Positions 12,445 to 24,839 of a DNA stretch of 64,000 bases are shown in pieces. Position 1 is the first letter of the stretch. Each line of letters begins with the position of its first letter. Under the pieces are notes generated by a model. The model was not told where the DNA came from and searched no databases. It saw nothing but the letters and a program-made list of their open reading frames with translations. Position numbers and translations under genes: made by a program. Source of the DNA: Turritopsis dohrnii (Eukaryota > Cnidaria > Hydrozoa > Anthoathecata > Oceaniidae); NCBI GenBank assembly GCA_027922465.2, contig BQMF02000644.1, positions 62,001 through 126,000 of the forward strand, in the 5' to 3' direction.

Positions 12445-14798
12445 TAATTGTCACTTCAAAAAAAATTCATGCCTTTGCAGGCAACTAAAACATTTAAATT
12501 AGTTCGTTTAAATATCAAAACAAGTCTTTGATCGTGAAACAACGTAAAAATTACGAAAGAAAGCAAATTTGTCAAACTTTTGCCGAACTACAAACTTACA
12601 TGTGTATGATAGTTGTTTATCAAACAACTTGCCCAACTCTAGCAATGTTACCTTTCATTATTCATCTATGTTTTGCTGATTTAGCAGTTTTCGCTCAAAT
12701 CCATAGTTTATAAACCCATAAGGGCTCGTCTAGCAGTGTGGATTGTTCTATATTGGTTGGAAAAAGTCCCGATTATTCATCAAAGTTATTTAGTTTCGCT
12801 ACTTTTCTCTATTTAATGTAAAAGATTCTTTCTTTGTGCAGTATGTGTGACAGGCCATTCAAAATTAATCAAAAAGCAATTTTCTGTGATGTGTTTAAAA
12901 GGTGGTCCCACTTGAAATTCAAGGCTGTTTCTTGCAGGAGTGCAATAAAAATAATGCTGAAGTCGCAATAGCAACAACTTCTTCTGAACCAACGAAATAC
13001 CCTACTTTATTTTATTTAAGTCATTTGTTATCAAAATTGGAATAAGCACCCAGGTTCCAATAAAGCACCCAGATCCAAAACTGAAACTATATTGAGTAAA
13101 ACATGGTTTTAAATTGAACATATATTTTAGCATAATAAAAGAAACTTAATAACTCAGGGTTAATTATTTTGATCCCAAAGTGAGAGTATTAATCAAGCTT
13201 CCTTTGAAGTTGCTTGAGTAGGACACAAGCAATTCTTTTGTCAGCATTCAGTGAAAAGACAAACCGTATTAGTGATTTTTGTCATTTTTTATTAACCGCC
13301 CAGGACTCAATTAAGTGCCCCGTCCATGTAAGCACCCACCATAAAGGTTTAAAAAAGGTACAAGCGCCCAAGCACATAATTGGTCATTTACAGTTTTTTA
13401 AGCTTAAAATCGATTTTAAAAATCACTTTTCCAATTCTAATGAATTGCTTTTTCAACTCTAATAAATTGCTTTTCCGATTCTTTTGAATCGACTTTTTGC
13501 AGCTTAAAATTGATTTTAAAAATATTAGTTACAAGTATCTGAGGCGTAGCTAGCGCTTAAAAAAAATTGTGGAGGAGAGCTTAGCCATTTAAAAGACAAA
13601 AGAAAAACATGATAATAAACTTCATTACCACTTAAGAATGAAAAGAAATATCATACATTAGATTCCTCCACTTTTTTGATTGACCCTGAACACAACTAAG
13701 AGTACGTACAAATGTTAAGGAAGAAAAGGAAATTAATCTCATTCAATTAGTTACCCAAAGAGATTGGATTAGGAATTCAAAATGGGTCCACTGATATGTA
13801 TATTTTCATTATAGCTGGCTGTTACCAAAAAATCCAAGCTTTTGTTTCTCCACTATTGCTGCCTTAGCTTATGCATGTCTGACTTTTTCTGATTATGTAT
13901 TTTTTTAAATTTGGAATTCAAATTGGCGATTAAGTTTGTGCTTTTATTATTTGTCTATGTCTATTTCTTTCGTTGTTTTATTTTATTTTATTTTCTCCTT
14001 TGTTTTGTCGTAGTATTTTAAGGTTTTCTGCAACATTATTCAGATAATTTATGTTTCAAACAATCAAAACAAAAAATATAACAAAGAAATGTATCTCAGT
14101 TTAGGCCATTTGCAGCTGAAAGTTTGTTAAATGGTCACAATACCTTCACAAACACTAAATCTGGGATCTTAGCTTGCTCTTATAGTTTTTAAGGCAGATA
14201 AAATCGTGATGTTGAAGGTTGGTAAAGATTTGTTTACTTTTGTAAGCTTGTAATTCGGTGTTCGGTAACCGATAATTGCAGTTTTACCTGAGTGTATGGT
14301 TGTTGCAATGACTTGAAACTTTTTCACAGGTATTTAAATATTCATTTTAATATTAATATTTTAACTGGGTATCTAGCATAATCAATCATTTTCAACAAAA
14401 CAATAGGCATAATTCGATAATTACTGTTCCTGGAAATCCCCGTAAATGAAAAAGCATTCATGAAATTTAATTAATATATTTTATCAGATAGACAAAAGTG
14501 CAAATAACAATAATTAATGACTTACGTTTCCAAATATGCCACACCTATAATAGAAATAAATGTTACGTTAAGATAGAATGTGTTTAACAGAACAAATAAA
14601 TGGGTATTTTATTGGAAAGTCTCTTTATATATTTCAAATGCCTAAACATCAGGTTTAACATAAGAGATAACTGTCAACAAAGGAAACAAACAAATATATT
14701 TTAATATATGTAACAACATTTTCTTGATTTCATAAAGTTTTTCAGCCAGTACTACAACTGTTTGGCTGGTACCTTCTGCATAATTCATACAAAGTTAT
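12445..14798. other. No gene recognised; repeat debris
   Basis: Near 13040-13390 phrases such as AATAAAGCACCCAGATCC and AAGTGCCCCGTCCATG recur in variant form, and an AATTGCTTTTTC-type motif recurs at 13440-13500. This looks like decayed non-autonomous repeats. No convincing exon was found. Confidence 0.5.
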
Positions 14799-15605
14799 TT
14801 GATTTATTTCCTAACTGATGTTTTGCTTTCGGTACGTGGCTACATGACAGCATCCTCAAGATGTGAATATTTCAAGGTAACCTGTCAATATAGCAGATGC
14901 TTTTTACAGCAAGGAAAAGAAGGGAAAGTTGAAAATCATCGTGAACTAGCCGGCTGCTATTTTGATCGTATCGAAAGTTTCCTTGATATTTCTAGACAGT
15001 CTACTGGATTAAGTTATCAGGGAAGATCCTATAATGAGTCTAAAGTGGATGAGTTCAGCACAAGAATAGTTAAACCGTTTTTGTCAACTTTGATTGAGGA
15101 AATTGAGGTAGCTTTTGAAAACCCCAATATGAAATTGTTTCCAGCGCTAGATCACATGACATTTCCTAGCACCACAGAAGCACTTGCTTATAATGGAATT
15201 GAAGAAGTAGATGTGCTGGCATCTTACTACGGTGAACCAGCACAAATTTACAATGGCGTCAATTCTCCGATGATTGATAGGGTGGCATTAAAACACCAGT
15301 ACTCTGCCTTGAAATTATCAACATTTAAGTCTGGTGTTCAATGGGAGACGAAGCGAAGAAATGATGTAGTGTGAATTTGAAGCAACGTAAGAAGAATGTG
15401 AAAAAGATAATGCTTTATCAGAACAATTTCAAGTTTATTCATTTGAAGTCATGTTACCTCAATGAATGTCAAATACTACGTCTATCCGACATGCAGAAAT
15501 CAGGGCCATGTAAACATTTACTGCACTGATCCCGCCGTCTACAGCTGAAGCTGAGCAATCATTCACCTTTATGAAATTTGTACACAGTCGCGGAACAGAT
15601 TTTTG
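14799..15605 (+). pseudogene. hAT-type transposase, C-terminal remnant
   Basis: A 191-codon frame (14799-15374) reads like the C-terminal half of ZNF862-like hAT transposases, with stretches such as VKPFLSTLIEEIEVAFENP and LFPALDHMTFPSTTEALAYN. After the stop, another frame (about 15510-15600) gives LIPPSTAEAEQSFTFMKFVH, which fits the hAT dimerisation domain (P-S-T-A-x-A-E-x-S-F). The catalytic N-terminal half and BED finger are missing, and at least one frame break separates the parts. It is a dead copy. The family call rests on motif memory, not on a search. Confidence 0.6.
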
Positions 15606-15770
15606 CAACAAAATCTAAGTCATTATATGAGGATATGCAAGTTCCGAAGAATCAGCAACAACGACTCCAAAGACGCCATGCAACTTTGGCTCCAAGCCGA
15701 TGATACAAAGAGCAAGCAAAGAAATCACCTATTGCTTGGTTTCAAAGGATTAGTTTCATAATTATCTTTC

Positions 15771-15981
15771 CAATAGACCTTTTCGGAAAATACGTCAGAG
15801 CGGATCTTGCCTCGTTTTCAAACCAAATAATAATGGCATTTGTGTTGTTTTTGAAAAAAAAATGATACCCGAGAGGAAACCTTACACGAACTTTTTTTAT
15901 GATTCTTAATTACATAAGTAATTAAAAACCTTAGAAACGAGGCAAGATCTGCTGTGGCGTATTTTCCGAAAAGGTCTATTG
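15771..15981. mobile_element. 211-bp MITE with CAATAGACCTTTTCGG termini
   Basis: The ends CAATAGACCTTTTCGGAAAA are perfect inverted repeats and extend with mismatches to about 45 bp, through GATCTTGCCTCGTTT. A related half-copy starts near 42951 (CAATAGACCTTTCCCGAA). The interior is non-coding. Confidence 0.8.
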
Positions 15982-16866
15982 TAAGTGGTTTAAATCTTAA
16001 AAAAGTTAGTTGTTTTTCCTTAGTGTGAGAAATATTCATGACGTAGTAAAACCTGGAATTGGAACTTTTCTTTTAACAGATTTAAAAAGGTTGACTCGTT
16101 AGCATCCCATTCGCTATTGGCAAAATGCATTTCCCTAGCTCATGAAGAAAAACTTACTTAAAATGGAGGAGATATCACATTTATGACGGATAAGTTTAGA
16201 GATATTTCGGCATCACTGATATAAAAACGTTTCACAGCGCAATTTTCGAAGAAGCTTAGTGAAGCTTTTGTACACAATTATAGAAGGTAAGATCAACATA
16301 ACTTGATGACGTTGAAAACGCTAAAATCACAGAGTTTCAGTGGACTTCGTTAAACTTGAAAACTCAATCTTCCTCTTACAAAATGGTAGTAACCAGAAGT
16401 GCTTGGAAAAATCCCTGTCTGTGTATTTATCGCAATTGATCGGGTTGGACAATCATGGGGAGTGGTACAACAAACAGGGATATTTTAGCGTTAACAAATC
16501 TTCAGTGCCATTTTCCGCATAAGGAGCAGACCATGCTTTCGAACAACAAAACAGCACCAATCGCGTAGGCAGAATTATGCATGTACGCAAATAATCGTGT
16601 ACGCAAAACGATTTTTCATGTTTAATTTTCAAAGTAGAAAATATAGGGAAATTCGTGTGTCTCTCTTCCCAACAATTTGCTGAATTGCAAATTCGTTCCT
16701 AGACGTTTTCATCTGTGCAAAAGCATTAGGAACAAGTTTATAACACCTGTGCTCTGTGTAGTGTAATTAGTTGTGTGTAACTATTTAAAAAGAATTTTAA
16801 AAATTGACTATTTAACACTTAACAACTAAACGACACTAAAAGTGAATGTGTTTCTTGTTGTGATTC

Positions 16867-19800
16867 ATGAAAATGGGTAATACTAAAGGAAACATTGTGA
16901 AACTTCAAACGTTCATGAAGTGGGGAGTTGGAAATGCATTCGGGCACAAAAAGACAGCAGGAGAGCAATTCATTAATGGCACAAACAACGTTACGAATGA
17001 TGCAGTAAGTTTTTTCGTGTTTGTTTTCACGTTCTTGTTTGCATGACGAAGGCTAGTGAAGCTATCGATTGCATTGCTTTAGCTTTTACGCCACCTGAAA
17101 AGCCCAATTCACCAGATTGCTCTAGAAATAGAAGCGTCAAAACCAAGCAACGAAAGAAACGACAAACTGGTAGCCAAAAAAGTACCACTGTAAAAACGTG
17201 TTGATGATTTGATGGAGAAATCATTTCGTTCTGGTTATCTCCGACATATGAACACTGCATACAGTCTGGCTCTCCACCTAGCAATGTCATTAAGTATTTT
17301 TGGGATGCTCACCCTCAACGCAACGTATGAATGGTGTGAAATTTATTATGTTTCATGTATCATTTTCCCTCTGTGAGGTGGTTAAGGAAAATGTCTAACA
17401 CCGAAAGGCCAAACTGTTTGATCTTGCATTAATTTTCGCATTTTATGTTATCTAGGAAATCACGATGGCCGTACTGCCAAAGAATTAATTGGATCAATTG
17501 ATGAGGCAGTCAGGGAAAAGATTGTTAATATGATAAATGACTCTCCATTTATGTCTTTGCTAACAGATGGATCTTGAGAAAAATGAAAAATGATAAGGTG
17601 ATGATAAAGAGATGATAAAGAGATGATTCTAGTTTGAGCAGGTAAATAAATATGTAAGATGCAAACGTGCAAGTTTTTCTCTCAAACATCTGGGTTTTTA
17701 CTTCGAAATGAATGAACATTTGTAATTGATGCCCATATATGGTCACAAATGAAAAACTTCAAAACATAAAATTCTCCACGTGAGAATAAATTTTTTTAAT
17801 TGAAAAAGGAGGATATTTCAATCAATTATCAACCTCATGCCCAGGCTTCCTCTTTCTATTGGGTTTAGAAAGAAGGATAGAGAGAGTAAACGTAGGCACA
17901 AGGTGGTGATGTTATATATCTGAATTTTAATGCTTTTACTTTTTTTATATATCAATAGGTGAGCCGGTTTTAGTAACTGCTGCGTTAATGCAGATGAATC
18001 AATATGGTGGAACAAATGCTGAATTACAAAGAGCAGCAATTGATTACACATTCAAAGAAGGAGATTTGAAAATCAATGACTACGGAGCAAGTGTTAATTT
18101 TGGGGCATACAATGGTATGCTGGAAAAGCTGAAAGAAGACTCGCAGTGAAGGATACATTTGAGAACTCTAGATTCCAAAGGGTCGACAAATTTTACATAC
18201 CGTGTTTCCTCTCATAAACGCCTTTTGAATTCGGCATTTAAAAGAGGGAGGCGTTCATCAGAGGGCGGCCTTTATTACAAAATGAACAATGTTTTCTTAT
18301 CCTAAACAACGTTACAAAAGATTGTGTGAAAATGTTTTACACAAAATATATGTTCACGAAAATGTCAAAGAAGAGCAATATCACTGTCGCCGTTTTCTAG
18401 TATGAGATGAAACTTTTTTGTAATTCTTCTTTAGCCTTTTTTCTAATAAACGCCGTTTTCAAGATGAGGCGTTTAATAGAGGGAGGCGTTTATTAGAGGG
18501 CGTCGTTTACTACAAACGTTGGGATATAAGGGCGGCGTTTAATAGAGGGTGGCATTTATCAGAGGGAGGCGTTTATTAGAGGAAATACGGTAGGCCTTTA
18601 CAACCTTTTAAGAAACTCAGGTGCAATCAAATCAAGCATAAAATCTGCCGCTTCAACCCTTGGAATATCGGTGTGCACGCTACGGAAGATGACGGAGACA
18701 CGTTTTCTATCACATAGGAAAAAGGCACTTACAAATCTTTTGAACATGTGACCAGCCAGTACCACAGCTTTAGATAACAGTTTGGTGATCAGGACATATA
18801 AAACTGACACGAAAGCCAAAATTCAAGGACAGCTTAAAGAAATAAGATTATACTCTTTTCTATGTTTAGTGTGCGCATACCTGGAAATTTCAGAAAAAGT
18901 AATACAAACTTCTCTTGTGTTTGAAGGCGAAGGCCTTTTGCCGTATGAGGTCATGCCAACAGAGTACCATAAACGAATTAGAAGACTTAATTGAATGTTC
19001 TGGCACAGAGGAAGAACTTCTCGATAGCCATTTGGCACAATTTCAGTTTGTTGAAAACATGGATGGCACAAAAACATTGTCTTCAGCTTTTGTGAAAAAT
19101 AACAAAAAAATTTGGAAAATCAAGAATATATAACCATAGCTTTGGAGAAGTTTACTGAACTAACCAATGATGCTATGCTGAGTGCATCGCGAATTAAAAA
19201 AGAGCTCGCAACTAAATTAATACCTTTTTGCAAAAAAGATTTCAGAGTTTTAACGATTCGGTATTTGAGCAAATGAAGTGGTTTGACCCGAAAAACTGGA
19301 CCAGTAATACCACTGTTGAGATAAATTATATCAAAGCGCTAGCAGAGTATTTTGAAGTGCCCCGAAGAAAAACAGATGGCAAAAATATGATTCCAATCAT
19401 TTGTGAACATTAATTTTGGAAGCAAATTGCAGAGTAATTCAATCGATGCAAAAGCCATATGGAAAAATGTTATCAAGTACCGTTGTGACCAGTTCCCCAA
19501 CCTATGTATAATGGCGAGTATTATTTACGTGCTTTCGCCTTCGAATTCCTGTGTTGAGCAAAGGCTAAGTGGTTAGCACACTAACCACTTTGCTGACTGA
19601 TCGAAGGTTATCTACAAAACACGATACCGTTGAGAAAATCAACAGGATACATGGCAATGACAAAATTTGGAATGAAAAAGAGAGAGAAGATATCATTGTA
19701 AGAGCGGTAGAAATCCACACGCAAAAACGAAGAAGACAGGAAATGGATAACGAAAATCCGTTGAAAAGAAAACGCCTTTCATCAATGCAAGACATTGAGG

Positions 19801-19883
19801 TGCGAATAATTGATTACAGTGAAAGTGACAGTGACAACAGAGAAGAAGCAGAGATTGAAAATCTTGAAAGCATGGATGTATAG
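16867..19883 (+). pseudogene. Degenerate hAT transposase gene, ZNF862-like
   Basis: Several blocks in order read as one hAT protein. Block 1 (16867-17005) starts MKMGNTKGNIVKLQTF and ends at a GTAAGT donor. Block 2 (about 17455-17580) ends FMSLLTDGS. Block 3 (about 17960-18150) contains GEPVLVTAALMQMNQYGGTN and DYGASVNFGAYNGM. Block 4 (about 18776-19130) is the helical region. Block 5 (19137-19410) is the segment before dimerisation. A final block (about 19500-19883) includes SNSCVEQRLS and a basic, then acidic tail ending IENLESMDV. Stops, frame changes and a MITE at 18200-18590 interrupt it. The 17585-17945 gap may be an intron (acceptor TATATCAATAG) or an insertion. Confidence 0.6.
18200..18590. 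mobile_element. 391-bp MITE inside the hAT pseudogene, TA duplication
   Basis: The ends CCGTGTTTCCTCTCATAAAC and (inverted) CCGTATTTCCTCTAATAAAC are flanked by TA on both sides. Repeated GGCGTTTATTAGAGG-like phrases fill the right part. It is the same family as the element at 10582-12444. Confidence 0.85.
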
Positions 19884-21814
19884 ATCATTTGTTGTACTTT
19901 ATATGGTGATGGATAAAAAAAATATTGTTAAAATTCGATTTCTTCTTTCCTTTTATTTGAGAATCCATTCATGTGTGATTGTAGTCATGAAATAGAATGG
20001 TGTGCAAATATCTGTGTCTGTGGTCTTTTAAATAGCACTCATTCAGGAGCGTCTTGCATGAAACTCTTTCATTGCTCTTGAAAACAAGCGCAACGACAAA
20101 GGCTGCTTGACTGATGACCATAAAGAAAGAACACTCCAATTTATGTCTCAAACAAGTTTCAAGGCTATCTAATGGTATTAGAAATTTTTCACTGCATCAA
20201 GGTCTTTCATCAAAAAGTCACGTACGCAAAAGAGGTTACGTACGTTACGCGATCACGTAGGCTGCCAAAATTGCCGACGTTAAACGCCACGTAAAGGTGA
20301 AATTCTTCAGTGAGGCCTGAATAAGGCTTTGATTTGACAGGATACATCAAGTTTTTGGTTTGGTGTTCCAGCAGCTTTAGCCAACTTTTTCCAATATATG
20401 TGACAGTCTCGAAGCGTTTGATAACAAATGATGATTCTTAACGAAAATATCGTAAATAAAACAATGGAATTAACGTTAATTTATTTTAGTTAATAGCATT
20501 ATTATCGTTAATACTGTAATTATCATAAGAAAATAACTATATTTTCGATATTTTTGTAAATAACTTCTAAACAAGTACTAAATAAGTCATATTTGTGGAA
20601 ACCATTTCGTGAAATATTAATCTTTCTTACGTTTGATTATGGTGAAATAAATTCAATCGTTTTAGAGTTACCCCCAAATAAATTTTTAGAGCTCTGTGTA
20701 AACACAACTCCGAGACGATCTTTCACGTAAACTTCATGAAAAACATGTATTATTTTATCTAAACGAAGGTGAGCATTTCAAAAGAGAACTTTTGCAACTC
20801 GTCAAGCCAATGTTAAAATGTTTTCATTTGTCCCTTCCTACTTTCATCCTTTATCCCAATGTTGAACCTAAAAACATTGATAAGATGAAATGACAGAAGT
20901 CAATAATGATGACTAAAAACGCTGCGAACAATTTAATTAAAGGTACATCTCCATTAAGTGCAAGTGTAATGTCTTTCAAAAGAATAACAAAGGTTTTGCC
21001 ATCGAAAAAATTTTTTTAATGTTATGTGTCTTTAAAAATGTAAACGTTTTTTCACCAAGAGCTTATAGAATGGCAATCTTGTTGATCAATTAACATAAAA
21101 GAATTATAGCAGACAGTTTCTACTTGTGGTTGCTTTCGAACTTACTTCTATCTCCAGCTGAATATAAGAACCAGATAATTAAGTTCAATTGAATATATAA
21201 ACTGGTACTAATGTTTCAAAATAATATATTACCAAATCAAATAACATAGTATTTTAAAGTGCCTTCTCAGATTTGTGATGAAGATACCAGAAAAACAAAT
21301 GAAATAAAATGCTTCTGGAAAACTGTTTTTTCTAGAAAAATATGTCCGCTTGTTTGCTAATTGAATTGAATCAGAGTTTACATGTCATGAACAAGCCAGT
21401 TGGTTTTGAATTTATTGCTATTTGCCGAAATAGTAATTATACCACTGTTATTTGAGAACTTCATAAAACAACACGATGTGCAATGTACAAACAAACGACT
21501 GGAACAAAGCTTTTCAACAATAATAAAGGTAATCTATGCTTTGTGAGGATATCAACGTTAATATCGTTTGTTATCAAACTTCCCAGGAACGTCACATATT
21601 TGTAAAGAACTGTTCATAAGTTCTGACTTTTTCTTGTTTTCAGTGATGATTTTACTATGGTGACAATGTCTGAGATATTTCTGCTACTAAACATTACTCA
21701 TCTTAAAGTTGTTGTTGTGGAAGGACACCATGTTTACCCTTGTCTGCTGATAGCCCTATTGTGGTGTGATTTCTATTTCATCCAATTATGAGCCATTTGC
21801 GAGAAAGTTTGGCT
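19884..21814. other. No gene recognised; one copy of repeat D
   Basis: Mostly AT-rich. A reverse copy of dispersed repeat D lies near 21070-21180 (GAATTATAGCAGACAGTTTC). No open frame of interest was found. Confidence 0.5.
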
Positions 21815-22520
21815 TTAGTGACTTCTTCCCACAAACACAGAAGGATGTTTCTAAAGCACCTTTTCTCAGGAGACAAATGGTTATTTTGAAAACAAACAAT
21901 TGTAGCTTACCTTAATTTTAACAGCAGTGCTCTGCCAGCTTTCCGTTATGTATTCATTTGAATTGGCAGTGGATTGCTACAAAAAATGAAATGTGTGGAT
22001 TTCATGTATTTCACTATTTGATGTATTTGACTCTTATAAATTGGTGCTGATTGATCAGTATCCTTACTTGGCAAACCTTGAACTCTAAAAAATAAGAAAG
22101 GTTTGAGTTCAGTTCATAAGCAAATTAAAATAAAAAACTGAAAGTTACAGTTCAAAGATAACTTAGGAGATAAACATTAACTTACCCGCCTGGGGGTAAC
22201 TTCTAAAATATGACCCCCGCGCCTCAGGCGACTTCGAAATTGTCGGTCCTGTAAGAAAGATTTTAATGTTCACTATTCTCACATCAACAATAAAAGAGTT
22301 TTCACAGAATAAAACACTAAAATCATGAACACTAAATCTCTAGTTCTGGTGAACATAAAAAATCAGAATCAGAATGGCCCAGAAAGATTCTTCATGTAAT
22401 TATCTATTTGTGAAAAAGGAACGGAAAAACTTGAATGAATCAAGTTAAGAACAACTTAGATTAATATCTAGAAAACTTACGTTGTTTCCATTCATTGTTT
22501 TCGCTGAAAAATATCTGTAT
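21815..22520 (-). CDS. Candidate small-exon gene, 3' half (five exons)
   Basis: On the minus strand, five segments bounded by consensus splice sites join in one open frame. They are 22520-22481 (40 nt), 22248-22186 (63 nt), 22084-22068 (17 nt), 21976-21911 (66 nt) and 21850-21815 (36 nt, ending TAA). Donors are GTAAGT, GTAAGT, GTAAGG and GTAAGC. Acceptors include TTTTTTTCAG and TTTTTTGTAG. The parts read IQIFFSENNEWKQ, then PTISKSPEARGSYFR, FKVCQ, QSTANSNEYITESWQS and KHPSVFVGRSH. The start is not located. A possible upstream exon (22997-22956) does not join in the right phase without a missing exon. An alternative start at an internal ATG in the first exon gives a frame that stops in the 66-nt exon. 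No family is recognised. Confidence 0.4.
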
Positions 22521-24188
22521 CTGAAAAAAAGACAGAAAAAACATTTAGTCATTTAAAAGCACCAAATACTACAGAGATAACATGATAATGATTAATGATT
22601 GGCTGTAAAAGGTCATTTAAATGCTTGCAACATATTTTACGAAGAATAACACGTATATAACAACAATAAGAATGAGGTCAAGTGTATAAATGATCTGATG
22701 TCTACTTTCGTGGTGAGACTGCTTTCTATGTCACAAAATATTTTGAGATTTATAAATTTATCTTCCTGGATTCTTAAAGCAAGATAACGAGAAGAAGTGC
22801 TGAAAGCATTGTGTATCAAAATCATCAGACATATATCGAAACAGCATCATGAGCAAGTCATCATGAATTTTATTTATTAGAAATAAGACATCTGACATTT
22901 TTGGTAGACAAAATGTACTGATTCGCAACAAAAATGTAAATAAAATGTTACACACCTAAATGCCGTAGCTCTGATAGTGATAATCTCCTTGATAACTCTA
23001 AAAATACAATGACAAAATTATTAGAAAAAATAGTTTTGATATTTCAATTTATAGTGGCATAATTGTGGCAAATTTGATAACAAATGTAAAACGTTTTTCA
23101 AAAAACATTAAAAATGCTGCAAAAACAATAGTTAAAAATATTAGAAAACGTTTTGATAAAAATAATAAAACGTTTATACCAAAATTAGGAAATGTTTCAC
23201 GAATACGAAAGAGAACGTTTAAATGTTTCATAAAATGTTTTATGCAGTAATATTAAAAACGTTCGCAGGACCTTCATTGATAACAGTACCGAACGGAACT
23301 GAAGAGCCTATCCTGGGTAAATAAAAATAATAAAGAACAATTAATATTGACATCTATCACATATGGTCTAATTAATCCAAATGAATTTTGACTTTTCCAA
23401 GGAATCTCTTTGACTTTAGAAACTCGATCACTCATTGTGAACTAAATATTCTTTAACTCTTTCATGCAAAGAACTTAAAAACATGTTTTGAAAGAGTAAA
23501 CAATAATGAAAGGCATGTCGCAATCTTCTGCACGTCATGCTATGTCATAAAGGCGCTCTCAACCTGCCCTTGCATATAATGCTTAAACTAGGAAGAAAAA
23601 ATTATGTTTTTCCATAGAAAAAATCTTCTGAATTTATTGCAACTGGTAACAAGATTCGCAAAAACGCAACTATATATATTTCCCCAAAGTTGCGAAAATT
23701 TTATCAATTATTGTGTGTACATTGATAACCACAAGAAAAATGTATCATTAAATAATTACAATGTTATAACTAACATCAACCTGATACTCAGATGAAAATG
23801 TTGTACATACTAATCAGGGTTGAATAATACCACAAAAGAACACATTTTCAACAATAGGAATAAAAGGAACATGTTCATGGTCAAATTGAAATTGAAATTG
23901 AAAATATGTTTAGCGCCAAATGGCAGAAGGGACAACATCTAGTTAAAAACTATTATAGAAATAAAAAGTCAGAAATTAACAGAAGAAAAGAAAAAACAGA
24001 ACTAAAAATATAACTACTGCCAAAAGAGGATGCTACTAAATATTGTACGCACAAGATGTGCCAGGATATACTATTAAAAAAAACCAACAAATAGTGCTCA
24101 TTTACTGCTCCATATAGTTGTTAAGGAAATATCTATACAGAATAGACTTTAGTTTAGAGTTAGAAAGTTCAGCAAGGCTTAGTAAAAC
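22521..24188. other. AT-rich interval with possible 5' exons and an AACGTTT-rich repeat
   Basis: Possible minus-strand exons of the gene above lie at 22997-22956 and about 23308-23270 (acceptor TTTATTTACCCAG). Between them, 23049-23260 is rich in AACGTTT and AAATGTTT phrases and reads open on both strands. That fits a low-complexity non-autonomous repeat, and similar phrases occur at 35950-36110. Nothing else is supported. Confidence 0.4.
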
Positions 24189-24458
24189 TTAGTAAAACTT
24201 AGTAAAACTTTCCTGTACCATATTCCAGAGATTGGTAGAGATTCGAGTGAAAGAGCGTAGGCCAAAATTAGTGGTATTAACATTTTGGCGGTTAAGTAAG
24301 TTAGCAAGGTTACCTCTAGTTCCAATTGAGTGATTCGTTTTGTTAAACTCAAGAGTGTTGAGAGTATCTGTTGGCAAATCGCAAAAGGTTTCTCTTATAA
24401 ATGACTGAGAAGTTATTATGGGCATAGCTAAAAATTTATAAAACCTAAATGTAACCAC
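24189..24458 (-). pseudogene. LINE reverse-transcriptase C-terminal fragment
   Basis: A 90-codon frame reads like the extreme C-terminus of jockey/CR1-type LINE ORF2 proteins. It has the typical pattern GTRGNLANLLNRQNV followed by FGLRSFTRISTNLWNMV. Upstream RT domains are absent, so the copy is 5'-truncated, as usual for LINEs. Directly 3' on the minus strand is a short tandem run of AAGTTTTACT, the kind of repeat tail seen in CR1-like elements. Confidence 0.6.
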
Positions 24459-24839
24459 TTTTCCCCGAACTTGAAGGCAATTTCATCATAACAAACGTAT
24501 GGTTTTATACCATAAAAACACTGGAAACCATGTATTTCAACAGAACACTTGCCTTTTGTAACTCCAATAAAACTATCTTACATTATAAAATCAAATTCGT
24601 ATACAGCTGTCCAAAAGAAGAATTGTCAATACTATTAAAAATACTCGGGTAGACATAAGCAAATAACTATCAAAAGCAATCCAAATCCCTACTAAAAATA
24701 TTATGTGTAGCATTTCATGTTAGGAAAAAGAGCTTTTCAAAAATGAGATGGGCTTTAAGTGACATTTTATAAAATCAAATTCAAGTATTCAGAATAAACA
24801 TCTCTGATTCAAAAAAATATGTTCACAACCCATTATTTA

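Noticed and set aside
22758..22955. 65-codon minus-strand frame as a gene
   Set aside because: It starts at the donor of a possible exon and reads AT-rich intron-like sequence. No family resemblance.
23049..23250. Basic, lysine-rich open frames on both strands
   Set aside because: They come from an A/T-rich AACGTTT repeat readable both ways. No coding bias, and similar DNA occurs near 35950-36110.
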